From Desulfobacterales bacterium (GTDB lineage: Bacteria > Desulfobacterota > Desulfobacteria > Desulfobacterales > UBA5852), in assembly GCA_016735415.1 (NCBI GenBank), contig JAERRP010000233.1, forward strand, positions 1 through 17,204: a stretch of 17,204 nucleotides of DNA, given 5' to 3'. The notes below the pieces were generated by a model, which saw nothing but the letters and a program-made list of their open reading frames with translations, did not search any database and had not been told where the DNA came from. The position numbers and the translations under genes were made by a program. This document shows, in pieces, positions 7,536 to 15,741 of the stretch (position 1 is the first letter of the stretch; every line of letters starts with the position of its first letter).

Positions 7536-9776
7536 TCAATCCATCTTGAAAGTCAACCCGTCCTCATTCCGGTCCACAAAAACGACACCCCCCTTGACGA
7601 GCTTGCCGAACAGGATTTCATCCGCCAATTTATCTTTGATTTCTTTCTGGATCACCCGCCCCAACGGTCGGGCACCGAATTTGGGATTGTAGCCATCGCG
7701 GGCCAGCCAGTTGCGAAGCTTGTCGGAAATATTGACGAAAACTTTTTTACCCGCCATCTGCTCATTGAGTTCGTTGATAAACTTATCGACAATCAGTTCC
7801 ATGATGGCCACCGAAAGAGAATGGAACTGGATGATGCCATCCAGCCGGTTGCGGAATTCGGGGCTGAAATAGCGCTCGATGGCCTTCTGGCCTTTGGCTT
7901 CCGTATCTTTCTGCTTGTCACCGAAACCAATCGCCTGGGTATCCATCTCGCGGGTCCCGGCATTGGAGGTCATCACGACGATCACATTGCGAAAATCCGC
8001 CTTTTTGCCGTTGTTGTCCGTCAAGGTGGCATGGTCCATAACCTGCAGGAGGATGTTGTAAACATCCGGATGGGCCTTCTCGATTTCATCGATCAGCAAA
8101 AGACTGTGGGGATGCTTGCGGATACCGTCGGTCAGCAGCCCCCCCTGATCAAAGCCGACATATCCCGGAGGCGCCCCAATCAAACGTGCCACCGCATGCT
8201 TTTCCATGTACTCGCTCATGTCGAAGCGCAGAAACTCGATGTCCAGCAAGCGGGACAACTGCAGGGCCACTTCGGTTTTGCCGACTCCGGTCGGGCCGGT
8301 AAAGAGAAACGCGCCCACCGGTTTACCCGGCGCCCCCAATCCGGCGCGGGAGCGTTTGATGGAGGTCACCAGGGACGTGATGGCCGCATCCTGGCCGAAA
8401 ACCACCTTTTTCAGCCGGTCTTCCAGGGTCTCCAATTTTGCTTTATCCGACGTGGAAACGCTCTGGGTGGGAATTTTGGCCATGCTGGCCACAATTTTCT
8501 CGATATCGGCCGGATTTATTTTGGTCCGCCGCTTTGAGCCGCTCAGTCGTATGAAAGCGCCGGCTTCATCGATAACGTCGATGGCTTTATCCGGCAGAAA
8601 GCGGTCATTGACATATTTGGCCGAAAGCTCCGCGGCCGCTTTCAGGGCCGTGTCGGTATAAACAATCTGGTGGTGTTCTTCATAGCGTGACTTCAAGCCT
8701 TTCAGAATACGCACCGTCTGGGAAACGCTGGGTTCATGGATTTCGATCTTTTCGAAACGGCGCGAGAGGGCCCGATCTTTTTCGAAATGGTTCTTGTATT
8801 CTTCATACGTACTGGAACCGATGCAGCGCAGTTCACCGGTGGTCAGGACCGGCTTCAGAATATTGGAGGCGTCCATCGAACCGCCACTGGTGGCCCCGGC
8901 CCCCACGATCGTATGAATTTCGTCAATAAACAGGATCGCATCGGGAATTTTTTTAAGCTCGGCAATAACCCCTTTGAGGCGCTTTTCGAAGTCCCCGCGG
9001 TACTTTGTCCCGGCCAGTAAAGCGCCCAGATCGAGCGCGAATATCTTGACATTGCGCAGCAGTTCCGGAACGTCGGCATCATTGACCCGTTGCGCCAGGC
9101 CTTCCGCAATCGCCGTTTTGCCAACCCCGGGATCGCCAACGAAAACCGGGTTGTTTTTACGCCGGCGGCAAAGCACCTGCAGCGTTCGCGCCAGTTCCGG
9201 CGATCGGCCGATCAGGGGATCGAGCCGACCCTCCGCCGCCCTCTGGCCGAGATCCACGGTAAAGGCCTTCAGCGGGTTGCTCGCGTCCTTTTTTTCCTTG
9301 GGATCGGAGGTTTTGGCAAAACCGCCCTGCCCTTCTGAAAACGGATCCTGCTGGGCCTCGTGTGACACGTAACTCAACACGTCGAGACGGGCCAGGCCCT
9401 GGGAGGTCAGAAAATACTCGGCAAAGGAATCCTTTTCAAGAAAGATGGATGCCAGGATATCACTGACGTTGACCTCCGGTTTTTCGGCCGAACGGGCATG
9501 GTTGACCGCCCTCTGGATAACACGCTGGAAACCCAGGGTCTGCTGAAGAACGTACTCCTGGCCTTCCGGTATGCTGTCGACCTTTTCATCGAAAAAAGAT
9601 TCGATATCTTTTTTCAGGACATCTATATTGCCGCCGCAATTCTCGATAATATCGATCCCGGTATGATCGAACAGGATCGCAAACAGAATGTGTTCCGTAC
9701 TGACGTACTCGTGGCGCCGTTTTTTGGCCTCTTTGACGGCCAGGCCGAGCGTTGCACTGAGCTCCTTACTAATCAT
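7536..9776 (-). CDS. clpA: ATP-dependent Clp protease ATP-binding subunit ClpA
   Basis: This hexameric AAA+ unfoldase feeds substrates into ClpP. The 746-residue protein has an N-terminal Clp repeat domain (about 1-145, the ClpS docking region), AAA module 1 with GDPGVGKT at 214-221 and FIDEIH at 283-288, and AAA module 2 with GPTGVGKT at 494-501 and LIDEIEKAH at 561-569. IGFGD at 616-620 is the loop that docks on ClpP, so this is a protease partner and not a ClpB-type disaggregase; the long ClpB middle coiled coil is also absent. The start at 9776 lies only 3 bases after the clpS stop, with AGGGAG at the end of clpS as ribosome binding site, indicating translational coupling. clpP is not in the window. 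Confidence 0.97.
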   Translation of the reverse strand: MISKELSATLGLAVKEAKKRRHEYVSTEHILFAILFDHTGIDIIENCGGNIDVLKKDIESFFDEKVDSIPEGQEYVLQQTLGFQRVIQRAVNHARSAEKPEVNVSDILASIFLEKDSFAEYFLTSQGLARLDVLSYVSHEAQQDPFSEGQGGFAKTSDPKEKKDASNPLKAFTVDLGQRAAEGRLDPLIGRSPELARTLQVLCRRRKNNPVFVGDPGVGKTAIAEGLAQRVNDADVPELLRNVKIFALDLGALLAGTKYRGDFEKRLKGVIAELKKIPDAILFIDEIHTIVGAGATSGGSMDASNILKPVLTTGELRCIGSSTYEEYKNHFEKDRALSRRFEKIEIHEPSVSQTVRILKGLKSRYEEHHQIVYTDTALKAAAELSAKYVNDRFLPDKAIDVIDEAGAFIRLSGSKRRTKINPADIEKIVASMAKIPTQSVSTSDKAKLETLEDRLKKVVFGQDAAITSLVTSIKRSRAGLGAPGKPVGAFLFTGPTGVGKTEVALQLSRLLDIEFLRFDMSEYMEKHAVARLIGAPPGYVGFDQGGLLTDGIRKHPHSLLLIDEIEKAHPDVYNILLQVMDHATLTDNNGKKADFRNVIVVMTSNAGTREMDTQAIGFGDKQKDTEAKGQKAIERYFSPEFRNRLDGIIQFHSLSVAIMELIVDKFINELNEQMAGKKVFVNISDKLRNWLARDGYNPKFGARPLGRVIQKEIKDKLADEILFGKLVKGGVVFVDRNEDGLTFKMD

Positions 9777-9779
9777 GGT

Positions 9780-10094
9780 TTACTCCCTTTCCATAGTACA
9801 CTTCAGGGGAAACCCACTTTCACGGGCCATTTTGTGAACGGTGTCCACCTTGCTTTCGGCCACTTCGAAGGTAAAAACACCGCAAACTCCCAATCCGTTG
9901 CGATGAACCATCAGCATAATTCGAGTGGCATCGTCGTAGGCTTTGTGGAAAATTCTTACCAGAATTTCAACGACGAACTCCATGGTCGTATAGTCGTCAT
10001 TGAGCAACAGCACCTTGTACATCGGCGGCTCCCGCACCTCGACCTCGTCTTTCGAAGAAACGACGACATCGGAATCCGGCCTATGTTGACTCAT
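9780..10094 (-). CDS. clpS: ATP-dependent Clp protease adaptor ClpS
   Basis: ClpS binds proteins with N-terminal Leu, Phe, Trp or Tyr and delivers them to ClpA. The 104-residue protein has a disordered, acidic N-terminal tail (about 1-24) followed by the adaptor core YKVLLLNDDYTTMEFVVEIL. Asn32 and Asp33 match the E. coli residues that bind the alpha-amino group of the degron, Met38 matches the hydrophobic gate, and His64 in MVHRNG matches the conserved pocket His. CGVFTFEVAESKV continues the core. GGGAGG (minus strand, at 10106-10111) lies 11 bases before the ATG. It is the first gene of the clpS-clpA-aat operon. Confidence 0.97.
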   Translation of the reverse strand: MSQHRPDSDVVVSSKDEVEVREPPMYKVLLLNDDYTTMEFVVEILVRIFHKAYDDATRIMLMVHRNGLGVCGVFTFEVAESKVDTVHKMARESGFPLKCTMERE

Positions 10095-10188
10095 GGGTAA
10101 ACTTTCCTCCCAAGCTTTCTGAAGATGCGACGAATCCGCTGTTCAGGGGAATTTACTTTTGCGCGCTTCCTAAGCGTCGAATGTATCA

Positions 10189-10218
10189 ATAATAAGCACT
10201 CCCGCCAGCCATTGTAAA
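10189..10218 (-). promoter_or_regulatory. Putative sigma70 promoter of clpS-clpA-aat
   Basis: Read on the minus strand, TTTACA (10213-10218, five of six consensus bases) is followed after 18 bases by TATTAT (10189-10194, five of six). Transcription would start near 10182, leaving a leader of about 88 bases before clpS. The 276-base gap between secA and clpS holds no other gene. A small hairpin, AGCGAA-CCTTA-TTCGCT on the minus strand near 10285-10301, has no T-run and is not a convincing terminator for secA. Confidence 0.6.
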
Positions 10219-10370
10219 GTCCCTCGCAGCCATCGACCCATCAGCCTTATGGGGAAAAAAAGTGCGCCCATCCTATCGATCTCAGTCAGCGAATAAGGTT
10301 CGCTCTCAAACGCCAAGAGCGTTATGCTGTCAAAAAGGCCCGATTCAGTCCGACTTGAAGGTGGCCACAC

Positions 10371-12899
10371 TTACCGACCGCAACAATGTTTGTATTTTTT
10401 TCCGCTTCCGCAAGGGCAGGGTGCATTGCGGCCGATCTTTTTCTTGAGATTGCGTACCGGTTTCTTCTTGGCCGGAGGGCCGCCGCCGCCGGAGAACAGC
10501 AGTTGCGGTTCTTCGGACGGGCGTATGTTTCCGACGGGTTCGGAATCCGCCAGCTGGATACGGAAAAGGATAGCGACCGTTTCTTCTTTGATGCGGCCGA
10601 TCATATCCCGGAACAGTTCAAAGCCTTCCTTCTTGTATACAATCAGGGGATTCTGCTGGGCATAGCCCCTGAGGCCGATGCCCTCTTTAAGATGGTCCAT
10701 GCTCAGCAGGTGGTCCTTCCATAAGCTGTCAACCGACTGCAGCATGATGATCCGCTCAAGCTCACGAAGGCCTTCAATGCCCACGTCGGCCTCTTTCTGA
10801 TTGTAAACCGCGAGGGCGGCTTCATTAATAAGCTGCCCCAGACCGTCGGTATTCAGTCCGTCAAGCGTGGCCTCGTCCGTCGGGGGCATCCGAAAGTTGT
10901 ACTGTTTGAAGACAGCCTCCCGTATTGCATTCCAGTCCCATTCTTCGGGATGGCTGCGTTCGTCCGCATGGGTAGCCGCTATATCAACCGCCAGTTCCTC
11001 GATAATGGCTTCGATTTCCGGACGCAAATTCTCGCCCAGAAGTGCCTCTCGACGCTGGGCGTAGATCACTTCACGTTGCTGATTCATGACATCGTCGTAT
11101 TCAAGCAACTGTTTCCGGATGTCAAAATTGTGTCCTTCGACCTTGGACTGGGCATTTTCGATGGCCCTGGTGATCAGGGCATTTTCAATCGGCTCACCCT
11201 CCTCCATCCCCAGTCGGTTCATGATCGACGTAATTCGTTCGCCGCCGAAAATGCGCAGCAAATCGTCTTCCAGTGACAGATAGAACCGGCTGGAGCCCGG
11301 ATCGCCCTGCCGGCCGGAGCGACCGCGAAGCTGGTTGTCGATCCGGCGGCTTTCGTGGCGCTCCGTTCCGATAATGTGCAGGCCGCCGCGATCGGTCACC
11401 CCTTCTCCCAGCACAATGTCGGTACCGCGCCCGGCCATATTGGTGGATATCGTAACCGCGCCTTTCTGACCCGCCTGGGTGATGATTTCGGCCTCTTTTT
11501 CGTGATTTTTAGCGTTTAGAACCGTATGGGGAATGCCCCGTTTTTTGAGTTTTTTGCTGAAACTCTCGGACACGTCGACCGAAACGGTTCCGACCAGGAC
11601 CGGCTGGCCACGTTTGTGGCACTCGAGGATCTCTTCGATGGCGGCATTGTATTTTTCACGCCTGGTCTTGTAAATCACGTCGGAAAAATCTTTCCGGATC
11701 ATGGCCTTGTCGGTGGGGATCAAGGCCACATCCAGATCATAAATTTTCTTGAACTCCGCCGCCTCGGTATCGGCCGTGCCGGTCATACCCGCCAGCTTGT
11801 CATACATACGGAAATAGTTCTGGAAGGTAATGGAGGCCAGAGTCTGATTTTCATTCTCGATCTTGACGCTTTCCTTGGCCTCCAGGGCCTGGTGCAGCCC
11901 GTCGCTGTAACGCCGACCCGGCATCAAGCGCCCGGTGAATTCATCTACAATGATGACCTCACCGTTTTTGACGATGTAATCGACATCGCGTTTGAACATG
12001 GTATGGGCTTTGAGCGCCTGATTGACATGGTGCAGCAGATCGATATGTTTGGAATCGTAGAGGTTATCGACCTTAAGCAATCGCTCGGCATGAACGACGC
12101 CCTCCTCGGTCAGCGCCACGCTGCGGGCTTTTTCATCGATGGTATAATCGTCTTCCTTCCGCAGTGTGGGAATGATGCCGTTGACATGGTAATAGAGTTC
12201 GGTGGATTTCTCGGCCGGGCCCGAGATAATCAGCGGGGTTCGTGCTTCGTCCACCAGAATACTGTCGACCTCGTCGACAATGGCAAAATGCAGATCACGC
12301 TGAACCAGGCTTTCGCGTTGGAATTTCATGTTGTCACGCAGATAGTCAAAACCGAATTCGTTGTTGGTTCCGTAAGTAATATCGGCCCCATAAGCTTCCT
12401 TACGTTCACTGTCCGTCAAACCATGAACGATGCACCCGACCGTAAGTCCCAGGAAGTTATAAATTCTACCCATCCACTCAGCATCGCGGCTGGCCAGGTA
12501 ATCGTTAACCGTAATGATATGAACGCCCCGCTTCGTCAGGGCATTCAGATAAGCCGGCAATGTGGCAACCAGCGTTTTACCCTCACCGGTTTTCATTTCG
12601 GATATATTCCCGCCGTGCAGCACCATACCACCGATCAACTGGCAGTCGAAGTGTCGCATACCAAGGGCTCGTATCGAAGCTTCCCGCACAACAGCGAAAG
12701 CCTCGGGTATTAAATCATCCACCGTTTCACCGTCGGCCAGGCGCTGCCGGAAATTTTCGGTCCGGGCTTTAAGCTGTTCATCGCTGTCCGTTTTCACTCC
12801 GGCTTCCAGCTGATTGATTTGCGCCACCAGTGGGTTGAGCCTTTTAAGGACCCGTTCATTTTTACTGCCGAAGACTTTCGTCAATAGCTGTCCAATCAT
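10371..12899 (-). CDS. secA: Preprotein translocase ATPase SecA
   Basis: SecA is the motor that pushes unfolded preproteins through SecYEG at the inner membrane. The 842-residue protein has all landmarks: Walker A MKTGEGKT at 102-109, [15 protein letters not shown], the DEVD box at 209-212 with [34 protein letters not shown], and [27 protein letters not shown] flexible linker with a glycine-proline run leads to a C-terminal zinc site, [14 protein letters not shown], with Cys828, Cys830, Cys839 and Cys840; the CC replaces the CH of the E. coli protein. This SEC-C tail binds SecB and phospholipids in proteobacteria. AAGGA is 12 bases before the ATG and lies in a small hairpin. A minus-strand TATTAT at 13112-13117 could be the -10, but no good -35 was seen. 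Confidence 0.98.
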   Translation of the reverse strand: MIGQLLTKVFGSKNERVLKRLNPLVAQINQLEAGVKTDSDEQLKARTENFRQRLADGETVDDLIPEAFAVVREASIRALGMRHFDCQLIGGMVLHGGNISEMKTGEGKTLVATLPAYLNALTKRGVHIITVNDYLASRDAEWMGRIYNFLGLTVGCIVHGLTDSERKEAYGADITYGTNNEFGFDYLRDNMKFQRESLVQRDLHFAIVDEVDSILVDEARTPLIISGPAEKSTELYYHVNGIIPTLRKEDDYTIDEKARSVALTEEGVVHAERLLKVDNLYDSKHIDLLHHVNQALKAHTMFKRDVDYIVKNGEVIIVDEFTGRLMPGRRYSDGLHQALEAKESVKIENENQTLASITFQNYFRMYDKLAGMTGTADTEAAEFKKIYDLDVALIPTDKAMIRKDFSDVIYKTRREKYNAAIEEILECHKRGQPVLVGTVSVDVSESFSKKLKKRGIPHTVLNAKNHEKEAEIITQAGQKGAVTISTNMAGRGTDIVLGEGVTDRGGLHIIGTERHESRRIDNQLRGRSGRQGDPGSSRFYLSLEDDLLRIFGGERITSIMNRLGMEEGEPIENALITRAIENAQSKVEGHNFDIRKQLLEYDDVMNQQREVIYAQRREALLGENLRPEIEAIIEELAVDIAATHADERSHPEEWDWNAIREAVFKQYNFRMPPTDEATLDGLNTDGLGQLINEAALAVYNQKEADVGIEGLRELERIIMLQSVDSLWKDHLLSMDHLKEGIGLRGYAQQNPLIVYKKEGFELFRDMIGRIKEETVAILFRIQLADSEPVGNIRPSEEPQLLFSGGGGPPAKKKPVRNLKKKIGRNAPCPCGSGKKYKHCCGR

Positions 12900-12937
12900 G
12901 GGAAGGATGATTCCTTTCGATAATCCTGATAAATCAT
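12896..12937 (-). CDS. Possible 13-residue leader ORF coupled to secA
   Basis: On the minus strand an ATG at 12937-12935 opens a 13-codon frame ([13 protein letters not shown]) whose TGA at 12898-12896 overlaps the secA ATG as ATGA. It spans the secA ribosome binding site. Its own ribosome binding site is poor (a GAGAG stretch upstream). The overlap is exactly the layout used for translational coupling, but such a short ORF can arise by chance. No resemblance to SecM, which is much longer and secreted, was seen. Confidence 0.25.
   Translation of the reverse strand: MIYQDYRKESSFP
12903..12916 (-). promoter_or_regulatory. Hairpin enclosing the secA Shine-Dalgarno
   Basis: On the minus strand AAGGA (12916-12912), the only plausible secA ribosome binding site, is followed after ATCA by its complement TCCTT (12907-12903). 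The resulting five-pair hairpin would hide the site until opened, for example by a ribosome reading the overlapping 13-codon frame. The stem is short, so its stability is modest. Confidence 0.4.
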
Positions 12938-13140
12938 GGAACTGGTCTCTCTGGTCCGCAACTTGCGGTTAGAAATTCGTCGTTTTGACTGCGGGGCCAT
13001 CATAAAACGAATCACGGCCACTTTCAATTGGAATGATCTGCGACAGGCGAACTCGGACCGGATAGCGCATGACGGTGATGACAGCAACAGAAGCGGATGG
13101 AAGGGTGGATGATAATATGTTTGGCCGATCACCATCAAAC

Positions 13141-13176
13141 AAAAAGGGCACACGAACTGATTGCCGTCGTGTGCCC
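13141..13176 (-). terminator. Intrinsic terminator after the M23 peptidase gene
   Basis: On the minus strand GGGCACACGA (13176-13167) and TCGTGTGCCC (13155-13146) form a perfect ten-pair stem with an 11-base loop, followed by TTTTT (13145-13141). It lies 20 bases past the stop of the M23 gene and before secA. This means secA is not simply read through from the peptidase gene and should have its own promoter in 12900-13140. Confidence 0.93.
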
Positions 13177-13195
13177 CGTCGTTACAAATGACCGC

Positions 13196-14122
13196 TTAAT
13201 CGATAATGTATCTTTCCGGATTTACCGGCACACCATTGAGTTTGACGATGTAATGAACGTGCGGTCCGGTGCTCCGGCCGGTGCTTCCCATCTGAGCGAT
13301 GACATCACCGCGTCTGACTTTTTCGCCGCGCTTGACATTCAGTTTGGCAAGATGTCCGTAGCCGGTTACCAGGCCATACCCGTGGTCGATGACGACATAG
13401 TTGCCGAGCAGTCGTTTTTTATCGGCATAGGTCACGACACCGTTGGCCGGTGAGACAATCGGTGTGCCTTGGCGGTTGGCAATGTCGAGGGCGCCATGAA
13501 ACTCCCGACGGCCGGTAAAAGGCGATACCCGATAGCCGAATCGGGAGGAGACCCAACCGTCAACGGGCCGGATTGAAGGTGTACAGGCCAGCAGATTTTT
13601 CTGTTCTTTCAGTTTATCCAGCAGCGAGGCAAATCCATCGCTTTGGACCATCGAAGCGACTTCAAGTTCCGCCACCTGGTTGTGCATATCCCTCAGAAGC
13701 TGATTCTGATCCAATTTTAATTGGGCGGCCGGGTTCAAATCCTCAGGAATAGGACCCCCGACGCCAAATACGTTGCCTTCCTCGGCCGGTTTTTCCAGAT
13801 TGGCAATAACCCGGATCTTTTTCTCGAAATCGTTCAAGGCCAGAAGCTTGTTCTTGAGCCCGTTGATTTCGTTGGCGAAGCATTCGATCTGTTTCTGATG
13901 ATGATCGATTTCCGCATCCCTGCTCGCAATCGCGGTCTGGAGATCGACCGTAAGCGCCGCCGTGTTCTTCAGCTTGAGATAATCCTGAACCAGCAACCCG
14001 ACGCCGGCTACGGTCAGAATGACCGTCAAGAGGCCAAAAGCCAGCGCCCATTTACTGGAAGAGAACTGCCGAATGCGTGAACCATTGCCGCTCAGCAAGA
14101 TGAATGTAATTTTGTTCCGCAT
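13196..14122 (-). CDS. Membrane-anchored M23 family metallopeptidase (LytM/MepM-like)
   Basis: The 308-residue protein has a short cytoplasmic N-terminus, one membrane segment at about 25-46 (WALAFGLLTVILTVAGVGLLVQ in family terms a signal anchor), a coiled-coil-like stretch at about 50-100 and 130-178, and a C-terminal M23 domain at about 186-308. The zinc and catalytic residues are all present: His209 and Asp213 in FHGALDI, His257 in YGHL, and His288 and His290 in PHVHY, with the family segment SSRFGYRVSPFTG before them. It should be an active zinc endopeptidase cutting peptidoglycan cross-links in the periplasm, or an activator of such activity. The start has only a weak GGA. It is transcribed towards secA but separated from it by a strong terminator, and it is the first gene downstream of the GEMM riboswitch. 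Confidence 0.93.
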   Translation of the reverse strand: MRNKITFILLSGNGSRIRQFSSSKWALAFGLLTVILTVAGVGLLVQDYLKLKNTAALTVDLQTAIASRDAEIDHHQKQIECFANEINGLKNKLLALNDFEKKIRVIANLEKPAEEGNVFGVGGPIPEDLNPAAQLKLDQNQLLRDMHNQVAELEVASMVQSDGFASLLDKLKEQKNLLACTPSIRPVDGWVSSRFGYRVSPFTGRREFHGALDIANRQGTPIVSPANGVVTYADKKRLLGNYVVIDHGYGLVTGYGHLAKLNVKRGEKVRRGDVIAQMGSTGRSTGPHVHYIVKLNGVPVNPERYIID

Positions 14123-14237
14123 AATTGATCCATTGAAAAATAATTTTCGGTTACGCAGTGACCATATCGGGGAATGGCTTTGAATCCGTCACATTGTGCC
14201 GATTTCTATTTTTTCGGTCTGTATCCAGATCTTGATA

Positions 14238-14267
14238 TTGGTACCACACGATTTCAGTATCTGTCAA
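14238..14267 (-). promoter_or_regulatory. Possible promoter of the M23 gene
   Basis: On the minus strand a perfect TTGACA (14267-14262) lies 18 bases before a weak -10, TACCAA (14243-14238, three of six). It sits between the riboswitch terminator and the M23 start, so if real it would allow expression that bypasses the riboswitch. The poor -10 makes this uncertain. The rest of 14123-14360 holds no ORF. It does hold a possible nested pairing on the minus strand, TAGCGT with ACGCTA enclosing ATCGT with ACGAT, of unknown meaning. Confidence 0.33.
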
Positions 14268-14360
14268 TAATTCCGAAGAGTAGCGTCCCGGGGCGCCTTA
14301 TCGTCCCTGCCCTTACGATTTCGTTTATACGCTAAAAGCCCTATTTTAAAAGGTCTCCCG

Positions 14361-14397
14361 AAAAAAAACGCCTTCGGGTTAATCATCCCGAAGGCGT
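14361..14397 (-). terminator. Intrinsic terminator of the GEMM riboswitch
   Basis: On the minus strand ACGCCTTCGGG (14397-14387) and CCCGAAGGCGT (14378-14368) form a perfect 11-pair stem with an eight-base loop, followed by an unbroken run of seven to eight T (14368-14361). It starts six bases after the aptamer. Its 5' arm is also complementary to the 3' edge of the aptamer, so it is probably the expression platform and not merely the folD terminator, although it can serve as both. Confidence 0.92.
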
Positions 14398-14417
14398 CAA
14401 TTGGAAATAACCTTCGG
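14388..14417 (-). promoter_or_regulatory. Predicted antiterminator pairing of the riboswitch
   Basis: The minus-strand segment CCGAAGG at the 3' edge of the aptamer (14417-14411) is perfectly complementary to CCTTCGG (14394-14388) in the 5' arm of the terminator. The two states exclude each other: either the aptamer end is held in the aptamer and the terminator forms, or the seven-pair antiterminator forms with a 16-base loop. This suggests that ligand binding favours termination (an OFF switch), which is inference. Confidence 0.6.
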
Positions 14418-14507
14418 TGACCCGGCTGCCCTAGCGATACGCTTTAGACCCGTGGTTGTGCGTCCCCGTTTTTCAACGGGTTTGCCTTTTCGTGGCTACT
14501 TGTTTCC
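14403..14507 (-). promoter_or_regulatory. GEMM-I class cyclic-dinucleotide riboswitch aptamer (c-di-GMP-I type)
   Basis: Read on the minus strand, the conserved GEMM elements appear in order. AAAAGGCAAACC leads into a six-pair stem, CCCGTT-GAAA-AACGGG, capped by a GNRA tetraloop. GACGCA (14464-14459) follows, then CCACGGGTCTAA ending at 14444, which forms the tetraloop receptor side, and a small AGCG-TAT-CGCT hairpin. AGCCGGGTCACC (ending near 14416) closes the core. The ends GGAAACAA (14507-14500) and TTATTTCC (14410-14403) pair with one mismatch as P1. The class senses c-di-GMP; a subclass in Geobacter-like bacteria senses 3',3'-cGAMP, and the ligand cannot be settled by eye. It begins 48 bases past the folD stop, and the first gene downstream is the M23 peptidase. 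Confidence 0.9.
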
Positions 14508-14555
14508 TGTTCGCGAATGCTGATTATTGGAAACTTTAAACCTGCTGAAATGATA

Positions 14556-15464
14556 CTACAACAAACCCAGCTTGAGTTTCAAGGATTTTAATGTATTTTT
14601 CATCAGCATGGTGATGGTCATGGGGCCGACACCACCCGGAACGGGGGTAATCGCGCCGGCGATTTCCTTGGCGGCATCAAAATCCACATCACCCTTTAAA
14701 ATAGCAATCTTTTTACCGGTCTTCTCGCTGATTTTTTCACCAACACGGTTCACGCCGACATCGATCACACAGGCGCCCGGCTTGATCCATTCGGGTTTGA
14801 CGAGACCCGGCACCCCGGCTGCTACAATTAGGATATCGGCACGCTGGCAGTGCGCCTTTAGATCTTTTGTTCCGGTATGAACGACGGTCACTGTTGAATT
14901 GGCCCCCTCGCCTTTTTGCAACATCATATTGGCGATGGGTTTTCCCACGATGTTGGAACGCCCCACGACGACGACTTCGGCCCCTTTGGTCTCGACGCCG
15001 GCGCGGACGATCATCTCCTGGATACCGGCCGGTGTACAGGGCGGAAATCTTACCTCGGCGCCCCCGATCATCAAACGGCCGACATTGACGGGATGGAACC
15101 CGTCCACATCTTTGTCCGGATCGATAGCGGTCAGCACCTTCTTGTCATCAATATGTTTGGGCAGCGGCAATTGCACCAGAATGCCCTGAATCGAATCATC
15201 GTTGTTGTACTTGTCGATCAGCGCCAAGAGATCCGCTTCGGGAATGTCTACCGGCTGGGTATCCTGGATTTCCTTGAAGCCAAGTCGATGGGCCGTTTTA
15301 ATTTTGAGGGTCACATATGAAATCGAGGCCGGGTTTTCTCCCACCAGAATGGTCACCAAACCTGGTACGACACCGTGTTTTGCCTTGATTTCCTCAACTT
15401 CCGCCGAAATCTCGTTGAGAATCTGCTCACGGATCTCGGTTCCCTTGATCAGCTTGGCTGTCAT
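14556..15464 (-). CDS. folD: Bifunctional methylenetetrahydrofolate dehydrogenase / methenyltetrahydrofolate cyclohydrolase
   Basis: FolD interconverts 5,10-methylene-, methenyl- and 10-formyl-tetrahydrofolate using NADP, feeding one-carbon units to purine, formyl-Met and, in many anaerobes, the Wood-Ljungdahl pathway. The 302-residue protein has SYVTLKIK with the catalytic Lys54, GILVQLPLP, PDKDVDGFHPVNVG, the PCTPAGI segment, the Rossmann motif VVVGRSNIVGKP, VIDVGVNR, GDVDF and the C-terminal PVPGGVGPMTITML. The start is ATG 15464 because AGGAG (minus strand, 15476-15472) lies 7 bases upstream; a TTG two codons earlier sits almost on that site. It has its own promoter and is followed by the riboswitch and terminator. 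Confidence 0.97.
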   Translation of the reverse strand: MTAKLIKGTEIREQILNEISAEVEEIKAKHGVVPGLVTILVGENPASISYVTLKIKTAHRLGFKEIQDTQPVDIPEADLLALIDKYNNDDSIQGILVQLPLPKHIDDKKVLTAIDPDKDVDGFHPVNVGRLMIGGAEVRFPPCTPAGIQEMIVRAGVETKGAEVVVVGRSNIVGKPIANMMLQKGEGANSTVTVVHTGTKDLKAHCQRADILIVAAGVPGLVKPEWIKPGACVIDVGVNRVGEKISEKTGKKIAILKGDVDFDAAKEIAGAITPVPGGVGPMTITMLMKNTLKSLKLKLGLL

Positions 15465-15539
15465 GTGCAATCTCCTTTCGCCGAATTGGTTTGAGAATGT
15501 GCAGGTAATTTATGGTCGGGTGGGTAGTCGATCAATAGT

Positions 15540-15568
15540 GCTTTATGTAAAAAGAGGGAAATTGTCAA
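15540..15568 (-). promoter_or_regulatory. Putative sigma70 promoter of folD
   Basis: On the minus strand a perfect TTGACA (15568-15563) is followed after exactly 17 bases by TAAAGC (15545-15540, three of six). Transcription would start near 15533, about 70 bases before the folD ATG. It lies just past the putative argC terminator, consistent with an independent folD unit. Confidence 0.5.
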
Positions 15569-15596
15569 GAATTCAAATGTATAGAAATGGTGATGC

Positions 15597-15628
15597 CAAA
15601 AGCTCGCCTTGCGTTCCTGTGCAAGGCG
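15597..15628 (-). terminator. Putative terminator after argC
   Basis: CGCCTTGC (15628-15621 on the minus strand) and GCAAGGCG (15612-15605) form a perfect eight-pair stem with an eight-base loop. AGC and TTTT (to 15597) follow. The T-run is short and not directly at the stem, so termination may be partial. It lies about 115 bases past the argC stop. A perfect TATAAT on the minus strand at 15664-15659 just upstream has no good -35. Confidence 0.55.
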
Positions 15629-15741
15629 CGGGCTGGTGTAAAAAGCACAGCATATTCAATTATATATGAGTATTTTGCAGAAGCCGGCGATGCCCCGATC
15701 AGAATTTGCGACGGCCGCATACCCGCCCGATTGTCACCTCA

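Noticed and set aside
7422..8537. Plus-strand open frame (371 codons) opposite clpA and the start of aat
   Set aside because: It is antisense to ClpA AAA module 2; its translation is rich in Gly/His/Asp/Gln mirror residues and shows no family motif.
10170..10370. 66-codon minus-strand frame starting with GTG right after the secA stop
   Set aside because: It has no ribosome binding site, no recognisable sequence, and covers the likely clpS promoter.
11526..12713. Long plus-strand open frame (395 codons) opposite secA
   Set aside because: It lies wholly antisense to an unmistakable secA, has no recognisable domain, and is explained by codon bias in a GC-rich gene.
12969..13151. 60-codon minus-strand frame between the M23 gene and secA as a SecM-like regulator
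   Set aside because: Its start lies in the stem of the M23 terminator, it has no ribosome binding site or signal peptide, and an internal ATG at 13070 is no better supported.
14361..14397. The strong hairpin as nothing more than a simple folD terminator
   Set aside because: It directly follows a GEMM aptamer whose 3' edge is complementary to its 5' arm, so a riboswitch expression platform explains more, although it would also stop folD transcripts.
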